Shown piece by piece: positions 44,198 through 55,812 of a stretch of 64,000 bases of DNA. This stretch comes from Glutamicibacter sp. JL.03c. GTDB lineage: Bacteria; Actinomycetota; Actinomycetes; Actinomycetales; Micrococcaceae. Both the position numbers and the translations under genes were made by a program. Where the stretch lies: assembly GCF_025854375.1 (NCBI RefSeq), contig NZ_CP107575.1, positions 1,116,001 through 1,180,000 of the forward strand, read 5' to 3'. Positions within the stretch are counted from its first letter, which is position 1. Each line of letters starts with the position of its first letter. The notes under the pieces are model-generated. The model saw nothing but the letters and a program-made list of their open reading frames with translations, was not told where the DNA came from and did not search any database.

Positions 44198-45229
44198 ATG
44201 ACGATTTCAGTAGCTGTCTCCGGCGCCAGCGGATACGCCGGCGGTGAGGTCCTTCGCATCCTTGCGGCCCATCCAGAAGTAGAGATTGGCGCGATCACCG
44301 CGCACTCCCAGGCCGGGCAGCGACTCGGTTCGATCGCACCGCACCTGCACGCGCTCGCCGACCGCGTCCTGGTCGACACGACCGTGGAAAACCTCGCCGG
44401 GCATGACGTCGTGTTCCTGGCCCTGCCGCACGGCGCCTCGGCCGCCGTTGCCGCGGCCCTGCCGGAAAACACCCTGGTCATCGACGCCGGTGCGGACCAC
44501 CGTCTTGAATCAGCCGCCGCCTGGGAAAAGTTCTATGGTTCGGAGCATGCCGGATTCTGGCCCTATGGCTTGCCCGAGCTTCCTGGCCAGCGCGAGAAGC
44601 TGGTCGGCACCAAGCGTGTTGCCGTCCCAGGCTGCTACCCAACCGGTGGCCAGCTGGCCCTGGCCCCGGGCTTCGGCGCGGGATTGCTCGAAGCCGACGA
44701 CGTGGTCATCGTTTCAGCCTCCGGCACCTCCGGGGCCGGCAAGTCGCTGAAGCCCAACCTGCTGGGCAGTGAAGTCATGGGCTCGATGAGTACCTACGGC
44801 GTGGGCGGCATCCACCGGCACATCCCGGAAATGGAGCAGGGATTCTCCAAGCTCGCCGGCGAACCGGTCACCGTCTCCTTCACCCCGACCCTGGCCCCGA
44901 TGCCCCGCGGCATCCTCACCACCGCCACCGCGAAGGCCAAGGCCGGCGTGAGCGAAGCGCAGTTGCGCGCCGCCTGGGAACAGGCCTACGCCGATGAGCA
45001 ATTTGTGCACCTGCTGCCCGAGGGCCAATGGCCAACCACCAGCGCGGTCCAAGGCTCCAACCACGTCCAGCTCCAGCTGGCCTTCGATACCCACGCCAAC
45101 CGCGTGATCGTCACCGCCGCGCTGGATAACCTCACCAAAGGCACCGCAGGTGCCGCAGTCCAGTCGATGAACATCGCCTTGGGCCTGGAAGAAAATACCG
45201 GATTGCTCATGCAAGGAGTCGCACCGTGA
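44198..45229 (+). CDS. argC: N-acetyl-gamma-glutamyl-phosphate reductase
   Basis: NADPH-dependent reduction of N-acetylglutamyl phosphate, third step to arginine. The 343-residue protein begins with the Rossmann [13 protein letters not shown] and has the active-site [13 protein letters not shown] cysteine and [12 protein letters not shown]. It opens argCJBDFR, a leaderless ATG under the ARG boxes at 44145-44191. Its stop overlaps the argJ start in GTGA. Confidence 0.97.
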   Translation: MTISVAVSGASGYAGGEVLRILAAHPEVEIGAITAHSQAGQRLGSIAPHLHALADRVLVDTTVENLAGHDVVFLALPHGASAAVAAALPENTLVIDAGADHRLESAAAWEKFYGSEHAGFWPYGLPELPGQREKLVGTKRVAVPGCYPTGGQLALAPGFGAGLLEADDVVIVSASGTSGAGKSLKPNLLGSEVMGSMSTYGVGGIHRHIPEMEQGFSKLAGEPVTVSFTPTLAPMPRGILTTATAKAKAGVSEAQLRAAWEQAYADEQFVHLLPEGQWPTTSAVQGSNHVQLQLAFDTHANRVIVTAALDNLTKGTAGAAVQSMNIALGLEENTGLLMQGVAP

Positions 45230-46440
45230 GTCTCGCCTACACCCCCGCCCACCCGTCGGCCGCCGCAACCGGCGTCACCGCGCCGGCAGGATTCACCGCG
45301 GCCGGCGTGCCGGCAGGCCTGAAATCCACCGGCAAGAACGATGTCGTCCTGGTGAAGAACCTCGGCCCGCAGTTCACCGCCGCCGGGGTTTTCACCTCCA
45401 ACCGCGTCGCCGCCGCCCCGGTGCACTGGTCCAGGCAGGTGCTCGCCGACGGCCGTGTTGACGCGGTGTTGCTGAACTCCGGCGGAGCTAATGCCTGCAC
45501 CGGCGCCGAAGGATTTGGCAACACCCACCGCAGCGCCGAATATGCCGCTGAGCTGCTGGGCGTCTCCGCTTCGGACGTGGCTGTAGCCTCCACCGGGCTG
45601 ATCGGCGTGCAGCTGCCCATGGACAAGCTGCTGCCCGGCATGAAAGCCGCCGCCGAGCTGATGGCCGACGACCAGAACGCCGCCGACCAGGCTGCCGCCG
45701 GCATCATGACCACCGACACCGTGCCGAAGCTGGTCTCGCGCCTGGTGGGCCCCGATGGCTCCGATCAGGTCGCCATCGGCGGCATGGCCAAGGGCGCGGG
45801 CATGCTCGCCCCGGCGCTGGCCACCATGCTCGTTGTGCTTACCACCGACGCCGTGCTCTCCAAAGAGCAGGCCGACACCGCACTGCGTGCGGCCACCGCC
45901 ATGAGCTTTGACCGCGCCGACTCCGATGGCTGCATGTCCACCAACGACACGGTGCTGCTGCTGGCCTCCGGCGCCTCGGGTGCCACCCCGGATATCGGCG
46001 AATTCACCGCTGCGCTCACCGACGCCTGCTGCGAACTGGCCGCCAAGCTCATCGAGGATGCCGAAGGGGCCGATCACACCATCGCGATCCGCACCTACAA
46101 CGCCGCCACCGAAGCCGACGCCCTGGAAGTCTCCAAGGCCGTCTCCCGCTCCAACCTGGTGAAGACCGCGGTGTTCGGCAAGGATCCGAACTGGGGACGC
46201 GTGCTCTCCGAAGTGGGCACCACCAAGGCCGCCTTCGAAGCCGATGAGCTCAACGTGTCGATCAACTCCGTGATGGTCTGCAAGAACGGCGGGGTCGGGG
46301 AAGACCGCAACCTGGTCAGCCTCGAAGAACGCAACGTCGTGATCGAGATCGACCTGAACGCGGGCAGCGAGGAAGCCACCGTGCTGACCAACGACCTGAC
46401 CCACGACTACGTCCACGAAAACTCCGCCTACTCCAGCTAG
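45226..46440 (+). CDS. argJ: Bifunctional ornithine acetyltransferase / N-acetylglutamate synthase
   Basis: Recycles the acetyl group from N-acetylornithine to glutamate (cyclic arginine pathway) and may also use acetyl-CoA. The 404-residue precursor cleaves itself before T200 in [14 protein letters not shown], which then acts as nucleophile. Further motifs are [12 protein letters not shown] and [13 protein letters not shown] start overlapping argC by 4 bases. With argJ the pathway does not need argE. Confidence 0.97.
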   Translation: MSLAYTPAHPSAAATGVTAPAGFTAAGVPAGLKSTGKNDVVLVKNLGPQFTAAGVFTSNRVAAAPVHWSRQVLADGRVDAVLLNSGGANACTGAEGFGNTHRSAEYAAELLGVSASDVAVASTGLIGVQLPMDKLLPGMKAAAELMADDQNAADQAAAGIMTTDTVPKLVSRLVGPDGSDQVAIGGMAKGAGMLAPALATMLVVLTTDAVLSKEQADTALRAATAMSFDRADSDGCMSTNDTVLLLASGASGATPDIGEFTAALTDACCELAAKLIEDAEGADHTIAIRTYNAATEADALEVSKAVSRSNLVKTAVFGKDPNWGRVLSEVGTTKAAFEADELNVSINSVMVCKNGGVGEDRNLVSLEERNVVIEIDLNAGSEEATVLTNDLTHDYVHENSAYSS

Positions 46441-46462
46441 GCAGCACTTGAGGAATCACCCC

Positions 46463-47401
46463 ATGGCCCAAACCATCCGCACCAATCTGGACATCGCCCA
46501 AGCCAAGGCCGAAGCGCTGATCGAAGCATTGCCGTGGATCCAGCGCTTCGCCGGAACCACAATGGTCATCAAATACGGCGGCAATGCCATGGTCAACGAC
46601 GAGCTGCGCCGCGCCTTCGCCGAAGACATCGTGTTCCTGCGCCATGCCGGGGTCAACCCGGTGGTCGTGCATGGCGGCGGACCGCAAATCAACAAGATGC
46701 TCGACACCCTGGGGATCAACTCCGAATTCCGCGGCGGGCTGCGCGTGACCACCCCCGAGGCCATGGACGTGGTGCGCATGGTGCTCACTGGCCAGGTGCA
46801 GCGCGATCTGGTCGGCCTGATCAACTCGCACGGCCCCTACTCCGTGGGCATGTCAGGAGAAGACGGCGCCACCTTGCAGGCCATCCGCACCGGCACCGTG
46901 GTCGACGGGCTGCCGGTGGATCTGGGACTGGTCGGCGAGGTCACCCGGGTGCGCACCGACCAGGTGGACTCGCTGGTGGAGGCCGGCATGATCCCGGTCA
47001 TCTCCACCGTCGCCCCGGAATTCGACGCACACGGCGATCCCACCGGCGCGGTGCTCAACGTCAACGCGGATACCGCAGCGGCCGCGCTGGCCAGCGCGCT
47101 GGGCGCCACCAAGCTGGTGATCCTCACGGATGTGGAGGGCCTGTACGCTGCCTGGCCGGACAAGTCCTCGCTGATCAGCTCGATCACCAACGACGAGCTG
47201 CGCGGCATGCTGCCCAGCCTCGAATCGGGCATGATCCCCAAGATGGGGGCCTGCCTCAAAGCCGTGGACGAAGGCGTGGCACAGGCCCACATCGTCGATG
47301 GCCGGGCCCCGCACTCGATGCTGCTGGAAATCTTCACCACCGCCGGCGTGGGCACCCAGGTGCTCCCGGCGTCCCACACCGACTCGAAGGACATCAAGTG
47401 A
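46463..47401 (+). CDS. argB: Acetylglutamate kinase
   Basis: Phosphorylates N-acetylglutamate, normally the arginine-feedback step. The 312-residue amino-acid kinase has [16 protein letters not shown] and [12 protein letters not shown] motifs. The N-terminal helix [24 protein letters not shown] is the extension found in hexameric, arginine-inhibited enzymes. The ATG at 46463 has GAGGA eight bases upstream; the TTG at 46448 is not needed. The stop overlaps the argD GTG. Confidence 0.97.
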   Translation: MAQTIRTNLDIAQAKAEALIEALPWIQRFAGTTMVIKYGGNAMVNDELRRAFAEDIVFLRHAGVNPVVVHGGGPQINKMLDTLGINSEFRGGLRVTTPEAMDVVRMVLTGQVQRDLVGLINSHGPYSVGMSGEDGATLQAIRTGTVVDGLPVDLGLVGEVTRVRTDQVDSLVEAGMIPVISTVAPEFDAHGDPTGAVLNVNADTAAAALASALGATKLVILTDVEGLYAAWPDKSSLISSITNDELRGMLPSLESGMIPKMGACLKAVDEGVAQAHIVDGRAPHSMLLEIFTTAGVGTQVLPASHTDSKDIK

Positions 47402-48663
47402 GCGAGCAGACCGCGCACACCGCAGAAACCACCGGCGCTTCCGAGCTGGCCACCGACGAGGTGCAAGAGCTCGCGCAGCTCTCCTCCTCGGCGCTGTCCG
47501 AGCGCTACCAGCAATCCCTGCTGGGCGTTTTCGGCGCCCCGCAGCGTGTTCTGGTGCGCGGGGCCGGCTGCCACGTCTGGGATGCCGATGGCCACCAGTA
47601 TCTGGATCTGCTCGGCGGCATCGCGGTGAATACCCTGGGCCACGCCAACCCGCTGCTGACCTCGGTGATCACCAGCCAGCTGGCCACCTTGGGGCACGTG
47701 TCGAACTTCTTCACCTCCCCGAGCCAGATCGCCCTGGCCGAAAAGCTGCTGGAAATCTCCGCCGCCCCGGCCGGGTCCAAGGTCTTTTTCGCCAACTCCG
47801 GCACCGAAGCCAATGAGGCCGCGCTGAAGCTCACCCGCCGCAACGCCGGCACCGAAGCTGCCCCGCGAACCCGCGTGATCGCACTGGAGCACGCCTTCCA
47901 CGGCCGCACCCTGGGCGCGCTGTCGCTGACCTACAAGGAAAAGTACCGGACGCCTTTTGCGCCGCTGCCGCAGAATGTCACCTGGATTCCGGCCGGCGAT
48001 ATCGACGCCTTGCGCAACGCGGTGGACGATACCGTCTCGGCCGTATTCATCGAGCCGATCCAGGGCGAAGCCGGGGTGAAGATGCTCTCCGCGCAGTATC
48101 TGCAGGCCGCACGCGAGATCACGGCTCAGGCCGGCGCCCTGCTGGTCTTCGACGAGGTGCAGACCGGCATGGGCCGCACCGGCTCCTTCTTCGCCTCCGC
48201 ACCGGTGATTCCCGATGTGATGACCCTGGCCAAGGGCCTGGGAGGCGGCTTCCCGATCGGCGCGATGATCGTCTTCGGTGAAGCGAACACCGCGTGGCTG
48301 ACCCCGGGCGATCACGGCACCACCTTCGGCGGCAACCCGGTGGCCTGCGCCGCCGGACTGGCCGTCATCCACACCATCGAATCGCAGAACCTGCTCGACA
48401 AGGTCCGGGAGAACGGCATCTGGCTGCGCGAACAGCTCTCCGGCATCGCCGGGGTCAGCCAGGTGCGCGGGGCAGGCATGCTCACCGCCTTCGAACTGGC
48501 CGAAGCGAACGCGCCGAAACTGGTGGCCGCCGCCCTGGATGCCGGGTTCATCGTCAACGCCACCGATGAGAAGACCATCCGCCTGGCCCCGCCACTGGTG
48601 ATCACCCAAGAGCAACTGGGCAGCTTCCTGGCCGCCCTGCCGCAGCTGATCGCCGCCGCCTAG
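47398..48663 (+). CDS. argD: Acetylornithine aminotransferase
   Basis: PLP aminotransferase making N-acetylornithine. The 421-residue class III enzyme has [38 protein letters not shown] and PLP-lysine K279 in [14 protein letters not shown]. It starts at GTG 47398, overlapping the argB stop by 4 bases. The first 25 residues, rich in Thr, Ala and Glu, are an extra N-terminal extension. Members of this family may also use succinyl-diaminopimelate. Confidence 0.96.
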   Translation: MSEQTAHTAETTGASELATDEVQELAQLSSSALSERYQQSLLGVFGAPQRVLVRGAGCHVWDADGHQYLDLLGGIAVNTLGHANPLLTSVITSQLATLGHVSNFFTSPSQIALAEKLLEISAAPAGSKVFFANSGTEANEAALKLTRRNAGTEAAPRTRVIALEHAFHGRTLGALSLTYKEKYRTPFAPLPQNVTWIPAGDIDALRNAVDDTVSAVFIEPIQGEAGVKMLSAQYLQAAREITAQAGALLVFDEVQTGMGRTGSFFASAPVIPDVMTLAKGLGGGFPIGAMIVFGEANTAWLTPGDHGTTFGGNPVACAAGLAVIHTIESQNLLDKVRENGIWLREQLSGIAGVSQVRGAGMLTAFELAEANAPKLVAAALDAGFIVNATDEKTIRLAPPLVITQEQLGSFLAALPQLIAAA

Positions 48664-48692
48664 AACTTCGCACAACTCTAAGGAACCAACTG

Positions 48693-49652
48693 ATGAGCGC
48701 AACCCGCCACTTCCTGACCGACCTGGATTTCACCCCCGACGAGCAGTCCAAGGTGCTCGATCTGGCCGCCGCCATGAAAGCCGACAAGTTCGGCTACCAG
48801 CCCTACGCAGGCCCGCAGACCGTCGCGGTCTTCTTCGACAAGACCAGCACCCGTACCCGCGTTTCCTTCCACGCCGGCATCGCCGAGCTCGGCGGTTCCC
48901 CGCTGGTCATCAACTCCGGCGAATCCCAGCTGGGCCACAAGGAATCCATCGCCGACTCCGCCAAGGTGCTCGAACGCATGGTCTCCACCATCGTCTGGCG
49001 CACCTATGCACAGTCCGGGCTGGAGGACATGGCCGCGAATTCCTCGGTGCCGGTGATCAACGCATTGAGCGATGACTACCACCCGTGCCAGCTGATCGCC
49101 GATCTGCTCACCGTGCGCGAGCACAAGGGAGCCACCCAGGGGCTGACCATGAGCTACCTGGGCGATGCGGCCAACAACATGGCCAACTCCTACCTGCTTG
49201 CAGGCGTGACCGCCGGCATGCACGTGCGCATCGCCGGCCCCGAAGGCTACCTGCCGGCCGAATCGATCATTGCCGCAGCGCAAGAGCGGGCGAAGCTCAC
49301 CGGGGGATCGGTCACCATCACCACCGATGCCGCCGCCGCGTTGAACAACGCCGATGTGGTGGTCACCGACACCTGGGTATCCATGGGCCAGGAAGATGAA
49401 AAGGAAGCACGGCTGAAGCTGTTCACCGACTACTCGGTAACTTCCGAGGCGATGAAGCTGGCCAAGGAGGATGCGATCGTGCTGCATTGCCTTCCTGCCT
49501 ACCGCGGCTACGAAATTTCCGCCGAGGTCATTGATGGTCCGCAGTCGGTAGTCTTCGACGAAGCCGAGAACCGCGTCCACGCCCAGAAGGCCATCATGAC
49601 CTGGCTCATGGTCGCCTCCGGGCTTGCCGAAGATCCACGAGTGGAGCTCTAG
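48693..49652 (+). CDS. argF: Ornithine carbamoyltransferase
   Basis: Makes citrulline from ornithine and carbamoyl phosphate. The 319 residues show the carbamoyl-phosphate motif STRTRVSF, the YHPCQLIAD motif and VLHCLPAYRG, all intact. An AAGGAA site precedes the ATG. It is 29 bases after argD and 1 base before argR. Confidence 0.97.
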   Translation: MSATRHFLTDLDFTPDEQSKVLDLAAAMKADKFGYQPYAGPQTVAVFFDKTSTRTRVSFHAGIAELGGSPLVINSGESQLGHKESIADSAKVLERMVSTIVWRTYAQSGLEDMAANSSVPVINALSDDYHPCQLIADLLTVREHKGATQGLTMSYLGDAANNMANSYLLAGVTAGMHVRIAGPEGYLPAESIIAAAQERAKLTGGSVTITTDAAAALNNADVVVTDTWVSMGQEDEKEARLKLFTDYSVTSEAMKLAKEDAIVLHCLPAYRGYEISAEVIDGPQSVVFDEAENRVHAQKAIMTWLMVASGLAEDPRVEL

Positions 49653-49653
49653 C

Positions 49654-50157
49654 ATGTCCTCGCAGCCAAGCACCAAAACCGCCCGCCAGGCCCGCATCCG
49701 CGCATTTTTGGGCAACAACTCGGTCAAATCCCAGGCCGAACTGCTCGGGCTGCTCAAGGATGACGGGCTGGAAGTCACCCAGGCCACGCTCTCGCGCGAC
49801 CTGGTGGAAATCGGTGCGGTGCGCATCCGCGACCACTCCGGCCAGCTGATCTACGCGGTGCGCCAGGAGGGCGGGGACCGTTCCCCGCAGACCGTCATCA
49901 CCCAGGAGGTGCTCGACGCGCGCCTGGCGAAGATCTGCGCCGAACAGCTGGTCACCGCCGAAGCCTCCGGGAATATCGTGGTGCTGCGCACCCCGCCGGG
50001 TGCAGCGAACCTGCTGGCCCTGGCCATCGACCATTCGCAGATGCCCTCGATCCTGGGCTGCATCGCGGGAGATGACACCATCATGGTCACCACCCGCGAG
50101 GTCGACGGCGGCGCGGAAGTCGCCGCCCGCTTCCTGCAGCTGGCCGAGCCGCGCTAA
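49654..50157 (+). CDS. argR: Arginine repressor ArgR
   Basis: Hexameric repressor that binds ARG boxes with L-arginine as corepressor. The 167-residue protein has an N-terminal winged helix (TARQARIRAFLGNNSVKSQAELLGLL ... TQATLSRDLVEIGAVRI) and a C-terminal oligomerisation and arginine-binding domain (IVVLRTPPGAANLLALAIDH, IAGDDTIMV). The ATG is one base after the argF stop. Likely targets in the window are the boxes before argC and argH. The argG gene normally following argR is missing. Confidence 0.96.
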   Translation: MSSQPSTKTARQARIRAFLGNNSVKSQAELLGLLKDDGLEVTQATLSRDLVEIGAVRIRDHSGQLIYAVRQEGGDRSPQTVITQEVLDARLAKICAEQLVTAEASGNIVVLRTPPGAANLLALAIDHSQMPSILGCIAGDDTIMVTTREVDGGAEVAARFLQLAEPR

Positions 50158-50251
50158 CCGCATACCGCCCCTGCCCCGCACCGCCACGCGCTTTTCCACA
50201 GAGCGTGGCGGTGCCGTGCCCAAGCCCTTGGCGGCGGCGCATGATCGATCC

Positions 50252-52021
50252 ATGGATCTCCAGCAGCTCGCGCACTCGCTCACCGCGCTGGCCGGCCACA
50301 TGGCCGATCAGGGCTCCGGTGAGCCTGCCCCCAGCACGCCGCAACTGCTGCAGGCCCAAGCCATCCTCCTGCAACTGATCGGGAATCTGTCCCGGCAGGC
50401 CGAACAGCTGACCGACCCGCGGGCCGCCGTGGCCAATGCGCAGTTCGCGGAAGCCCTGGGCCGCCAGGCCACCCGCGGGACCGTCATTGCTGCCAGCCTC
50501 GTGGAAACCACCGGCGCCCACGCGCTGCACCTGGATGAACTCGACGATCTGCGCGCGGGCCGCACCGACTTCAGCGCCGAACCGCGCCTCGCCGCCGGCC
50601 GCACGGTTTACCCCGACGCCGCCAGCCTCCTGGCCGCGGTACTCGATCTGAACTACTTTGACGCCGCGCGCCGCGTCGAGGATGCGCACCTGGTCCACGC
50701 CCGGCGCGATAGCTCCGGCACCGCCTGCGCTCCGCGTTTCACCGCATTGGCCGGGCATTTTGCCGCCGCTGCCGACCCGCTCGACGCTGCCCGTTGCGCG
50801 TCCGCGCCCTGGGCTCCACCGGACCTGCATCATGTGCGCGACCCCCGCGAAGTGCTGAAAACCGCCCGGGCATTGAACAAGTTCGAACCGGCAGACACCA
50901 CCTTCGACGGCATCCCCACCTCGGCGACCGCCACGGCTGCCGATGGCACGCTGCTGGAGGAGCAAGCCGCAGCGCTGCTGGCCGAAACACCGTTGCGAAC
51001 CCGCCAAAAGCAGCTGAACACGCTGGTCAAGGACTACAAAGAGGCGCATAGCGAAACCCGCACGCCTCCGTTGGGCCTTTTCCGCGGCCGCGTCGTCAAT
51101 GGCGTCCACGAATTCATTGTCCGTGTGCGTGCCCTGGACGCCGAGCTGTGGAACTCGTTGATCGCCCAGGCTGACAACAAGCGCACCCGGGCTGGCGCAG
51201 CCGCCCGCCAAGCCGCCCACAGTGCACCACCTGATGAGCCGGAGCGGTCTGATGACCCGGAGCCTTCCGATGAGCCGGAGCGGACCGGCCGCGAATCGTC
51301 CCGCGCCGAAACCTGCACCGATGAGCCGGTACAAGACGATCTTTGGCATAGCGACGAGCCGATTCCTGACTGGGCCCGGGGTCCGCAGCCGGCGGGCGAA
51401 GGAACAAGTGCTTCGCCTAGCGCCCCACCGGAAGCTTCGGTGCCCATCGTGCCAACGACATGCACCGTTCCGGAACGAAGGCTCAACGCGCTCAATGCCA
51501 TCCTGCGAAATATCGATCCGAACAACAGCGCCAAGCGCATTACCCCGGAAATAGTGGTGCATGCCAGCTACCAGGACCTCGCCGACCTCGCTTCGATCAG
51601 CGGGATCACCGCACATGGGGTCAAGCTCTCCGCACCTGAACTACGCACGATGCTCTGCGAGGCGAAAGTCCTCAGCCCGATCTACAACGCCGACGGGGTG
51701 ATCATGGACATCGGCCGGGATGCCAGGTTGTTCCCGCGCTGGATGAAACTCGCCGCGCGCGACCGCGACGGCGGCTGTCTGGTGCCAGGCTGCACCGAGG
51801 AACCGGCCCTGCTCGAATACCACCACTTCATGCCGTGGTCCAAAGGCGGGCACACGCGATTGCAGGACTGCTGTCCGCTATGCACCGCACATCATGTCAT
51901 GGTTCATGCCGGGCATCTGAAAATGGTGAAGATCAGGAAACTGCCGTACGTCATTCTGCCCAAGCACCTGGATCCCGATCAACGGCCACAGCGCAATACC
52001 TACTTCGCGCGGTCCGGCTGA
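50252..52021 (+). CDS. DUF222 / HNH endonuclease-domain protein
   Basis: A 589-residue protein with an N-terminal DUF222 (13E12-repeat) region over about residues 1-290, a Pro/Asp/Glu-rich, Ser-rich spacer (about 325-410) and a C-terminal HNH domain with paired metal cysteines and histidines (DGGCLVPGC, EYHHFMPWSKGGHT, CCPLCTAHHVMVHAG). Such proteins are abundant, often as multiple copies, in Actinobacteria, and their job is unknown; nuclease activity is inferred. The ATG at 50252 gives the common family start. It sits where argG is expected, after argR and before a 46-base palindrome. Confidence 0.88.
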   Translation: MDLQQLAHSLTALAGHMADQGSGEPAPSTPQLLQAQAILLQLIGNLSRQAEQLTDPRAAVANAQFAEALGRQATRGTVIAASLVETTGAHALHLDELDDLRAGRTDFSAEPRLAAGRTVYPDAASLLAAVLDLNYFDAARRVEDAHLVHARRDSSGTACAPRFTALAGHFAAAADPLDAARCASAPWAPPDLHHVRDPREVLKTARALNKFEPADTTFDGIPTSATATAADGTLLEEQAAALLAETPLRTRQKQLNTLVKDYKEAHSETRTPPLGLFRGRVVNGVHEFIVRVRALDAELWNSLIAQADNKRTRAGAAARQAAHSAPPDEPERSDDPEPSDEPERTGRESSRAETCTDEPVQDDLWHSDEPIPDWARGPQPAGEGTSASPSAPPEASVPIVPTTCTVPERRLNALNAILRNIDPNNSAKRITPEIVVHASYQDLADLASISGITAHGVKLSAPELRTMLCEAKVLSPIYNADGVIMDIGRDARLFPRWMKLAARDRDGGCLVPGCTEEPALLEYHHFMPWSKGGHTRLQDCCPLCTAHHVMVHAGHLKMVKIRKLPYVILPKHLDPDQRPQRNTYFARSG

Positions 52022-52062
52022 GCGCCGACACGATCCGCCGTGCCCAGCTGTCCCCAGCCAGG

Positions 52063-52108
52063 GCATGAGTCTGCCGCGCCCGTAATTACGGGCGCGGCAG
52101 ACTCATGC
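52063..52108. terminator. 46-base perfect palindrome, bidirectional terminator
   Basis: A perfect 23-bp inverted repeat with no loop (52063-52085 with 52086-52108), centred on TAATTA, between the DUF222-HNH gene and the convergent macro-domain gene. It has no T-run, but the GC-rich stem is strong and the position fits two-way termination. Confidence 0.75.
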
Positions 52109-52125
52109 GTTCTGGTCTCGTCTGA

Positions 52126-52677
52126 TTAAGCGGCGATGTCCTGAACAGCGTCGAGGTTGAAGGCCTTTTCAAAGGCAGCCTGGACCTCGTTGGTATGCGC
52201 CACCATGACGATCTTGTGAATCGGCGAAATGTGCTTGTTGGTCTCGATCCACCGGTCGATCGCTTCGCGGGCAATATCGGCCACCTGCTGTGGGTCCCAG
52301 CCGAAAGCGCCCGCGCCAACGGCGGGGAAGGCGATCGAGTGGGCATCGTGGCGAGCGGCTACGTAGAGCGAATTCACAAAGCAGTCGCTCAAAATTTTTG
52401 GGTTTGGCTTGATCAGCGCTAGATTTGGCGCAGCCGTATGGATGACCCACTTTGCGTCGAGCTCGCCGGCTTTCGTTGCTACGGCAATGCCCGATGGGAT
52501 TCCGTCCGGATAGCGCTGCGCGCGGACTTCCCGGCATGCGGCCAGCAGGCTGGGACCGGCGGCTTCATGAATCGCTCCATCAACACCGCCGCCACCTAAA
52601 AGTGAAGGATTGGCAGCGTTCACAATGGCATCTACGTGCAGGGTGGTGATGTCACCACGGTACAACTGGATTTCCAT
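52126..52677 (-). CDS. Macro-domain protein (O-acetyl-ADP-ribose deacetylase-like)
   Basis: A 183-residue single macro domain that binds ADP-ribose. It has the motifs VDAIVNAANPSLLGGGGVDGAIHEAAG, IHTAAPN and the phosphate loop AFPAVGAGAFGWDPQQVA. The YmdB/MacroD group removes ADP-ribose or acetyl groups from modified proteins or O-acetyl-ADP-ribose. The ATG at 52677 has GGAGG six bases upstream. It is divergent from argH and convergent with the DUF222-HNH gene. No ADP-ribosyltransferase partner is next to it. Confidence 0.93.
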   Translation of the reverse strand: MEIQLYRGDITTLHVDAIVNAANPSLLGGGGVDGAIHEAAGPSLLAACREVRAQRYPDGIPSGIAVATKAGELDAKWVIHTAAPNLALIKPNPKILSDCFVNSLYVAARHDAHSIAFPAVGAGAFGWDPQQVADIAREAIDRWIETNKHISPIHKIVMVAHTNEVQAAFEKAFNLDAVQDIAA

Positions 52678-52801
52678 TTCGTACCTCCGAAGATAGTTCC
52701 GATTCGGTTATGGCAACACCATACGCCCGGGCGCCGTGGACTGGAAGAGGTTAATCTTCGAGTTTCCCGCGGGTCGCTTGCCCTGGGCTTGTGACGCGGA
52801 A

Positions 52802-52863
52802 ATGCATGAATCGACACAACAATGAATATTTATGAGCAACATTGCATAAACCTTTGCTAGAGT
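52802..52863 (+). promoter_or_regulatory. argH promoter with ARG box
   Basis: The 12-mer ATGAATATTTAT at 52822-52833 is identical to that before argC (44151-44162); a second GAAT half-site, CATGAATCG, lies at about 52805-52813. TAGAGT at 52858-52863 is the likely -10. The pattern indicates that ArgR controls argH separately from argCJBDFR. Confidence 0.7.
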
Positions 52864-52865
52864 AG

Positions 52866-54320
<1,455 letters not shown>

Positions 54321-54364
54321 GCTTCTGGGCCAGATAGCCATCTGGCTTCAAATCTGCCTGCCTT

Positions 54365-54402
54365 AGCGGCCGCCGCGCGGAAGAATCAGCGCGGCGGCCG
54401 CT
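54365..54402 (+). terminator. Terminator after argH
   Basis: A 14-bp stem (54365-54378 with 54389-54402), nearly all GC, with a 10-base loop and TGCGCGTT following, 44 bases after the stop. Confidence 0.75.
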
Positions 54403-54426
54403 TGCGCGTTAACCGGACATCCGCGC

Positions 54427-54432
54427 TAAAGT
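54427..54432 (+). promoter_or_regulatory. -10 element of a probable leaderless promoter
   Basis: TAAAGT lies 7 bases before the ATG at 54440 with no ribosome site in between. Confidence 0.45.
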
Positions 54433-54439
54433 GTGTGCT

Positions 54440-55180
54440 ATGGCACAACTTCTGGCTCCGGCGCAGCTGATCGCGCAAGTCACCACCGCATTGGACGAGC
54501 TGTCCGAACAGCTGCGCCGGGTCCCGCTGACCGAATACTCCAAGCCCAGTTCACTGCCGGGGTGGAGCACCGCCCAGCTGATCGCGCATCTGGCATCCCT
54601 TGCCAAGGCGGCGGTACGCCAGTTCGAGAACGCAGGCGCTGCTAATCTGCCGCCCATGTACGACGGGGGAGCCGAGGGGCGGATCGAGGCGATCAACATG
54701 ACCGCATTGATGCGGCCTCAGTCGCTGCAGGCACTTGTCCTCGACGCGCTGGCGAAGCTGCGGGCTTCGCTGCCCGCCGCCGCGGCTAATTGGGAAGCAG
54801 CCGTCGGCTACCGCCCCGGCGCGAAGGCCGCCGACATGATGTATGCCACGTGGCGGGAAATGCTGATCCACGCCACGGACCTCGACCAGATGGCGCGTCC
54901 GCCAGCTTCCTGGCCGGCCGAATTTTGCGCCCATCTCTTCCGCGCCCTGGAAGCCCGCGTGCCGCGAGGGACCCGGCTGGTTCTGCAACCACATGGAAAA
55001 ACCCGCACTGTCTTGGGCCAAGGCGAGAAGTCGTGGGTCTTGTCGGGTACGGATTTCGAGTTGGCGGCCTGGCTTGCCGGGCGGGGGATCCCCGGATCGA
55101 TCCGCGTGACTGCGGCTGCCGATGGGGCCGCCGACCCGCAATTGCTGCCGTGGCCCAGCGACCGATTGATGCCACGTTAA
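54440..55180 (+). CDS. Maleylpyruvate isomerase-family protein (mycothiol-dependent fold)
   Basis: A 246-residue DinB/MDMPI-fold protein. It has the N-terminal four-helix segment with SLPGWSTAQLIAHLASLAKAAVR, where the His after LIA is a metal ligand, a WREMLIHATDLD segment with a further ligand pattern, and a C-terminal SCP2-like part (FELAAWLAGRG). Relatives are mycothiol S-transferases or isomerases acting on thiol conjugates; Actinobacteria use mycothiol. The actual substrate is unknown. ATG at 54440 with a TAAAGT element 7 bases upstream suggests a leaderless mRNA. Confidence 0.75.
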   Translation: MAQLLAPAQLIAQVTTALDELSEQLRRVPLTEYSKPSSLPGWSTAQLIAHLASLAKAAVRQFENAGAANLPPMYDGGAEGRIEAINMTALMRPQSLQALVLDALAKLRASLPAAAANWEAAVGYRPGAKAADMMYATWREMLIHATDLDQMARPPASWPAEFCAHLFRALEARVPRGTRLVLQPHGKTRTVLGQGEKSWVLSGTDFELAAWLAGRGIPGSIRVTAAADGAADPQLLPWPSDRLMPR

Positions 55181-55263
55181 CCTCCCGCGTGCATGGCCTG
55201 CACCCAAAGTGTGCTCATGATTATGCACGCTGGCGCATCATCAGGCGGTCAAAAGGACTAAAA

Positions 55264-55812
55264 TTGCTAGGCGTGAGTACTTCTGAGAGCATTAGCGACC
55301 TGCTGGACCGACTGAGCAAGATCGTCCCCGACTATCCGCAGCCCGGGATCTCCTTCAAGGACCTGACCCCGGTCTTCGCCGATCCGGTGGGCCTGCGCCG
55401 CATGGTTGACGAATTGATCGCCCCCTTTGAAGGGCAATTCGACATTGTCGCCGGCCTGGAAGCCCGCGGCTTCGTGCTGGCCGCGGCCGCGGCCTACGCT
55501 TCGGGCAAGGGCATGCTCACCATCCGCAAGGCCGGCAAGCTGCCGCGCGAGGTGTACCGGGATGAGTACACCCTGGAGTACGGGACCAGCTGCCTGGAAG
55601 TGCACAAGAACGAGATCGCCCCGGACACGCGAGTGCTGATCCTCGACGACGTGCTTGCCACCGGCGGCACGGTCGGCTCCTCGGTGCGCTTGATCGAGAA
55701 AACCGGCGCCGTGGTGGCCGGGGTCGGCGTGGTTCTGGAGCTTGACGGGCTTGATGGCCGCGGAAAGCTCGAAGGGCATCGCGTGCACTGCCTGCAGGTC
55801 GTCCACTCCTGA
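55264..55812 (+). CDS. apt: Adenine phosphoribosyltransferase
   Basis: Salvages adenine to AMP. The 182-residue protein has DYPQPGISFKDLTPVFADP, GLEARGFVLAAAAAYASGKG and the PRPP loop LILDDVLATGGTVGSS. I chose the TTG at 55264 because AAAGGA lies six bases upstream; a GTG at 55273 would be 15 bases away and shorten the protein by three residues. The frame is open far upstream, but that is not coding. The helicase gene follows 174 bases downstream. Confidence 0.95.
   Translation: MLGVSTSESISDLLDRLSKIVPDYPQPGISFKDLTPVFADPVGLRRMVDELIAPFEGQFDIVAGLEARGFVLAAAAAYASGKGMLTIRKAGKLPREVYRDEYTLEYGTSCLEVHKNEIAPDTRVLILDDVLATGGTVGSSVRLIEKTGAVVAGVGVVLELDGLDGRGKLEGHRVHCLQVVHS

Noticed and set aside
46534-47397. 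Upstream part of a 709-codon plus-strand frame containing argD
   Set aside because: It is an out-of-frame reading of argB. The true argD begins at the GTG at 47398.
46837-48702. Open frame of 621 codons on the minus strand
   Set aside because: Antisense to argB and argD, which are certain genes.
50252-52108. DUF222-HNH gene as a mobile element or homing endonuclease
   Set aside because: No flanking target-site repeats, integrase or host-gene interruption were seen; DUF222-HNH genes are common stand-alone genes in Actinobacteria.
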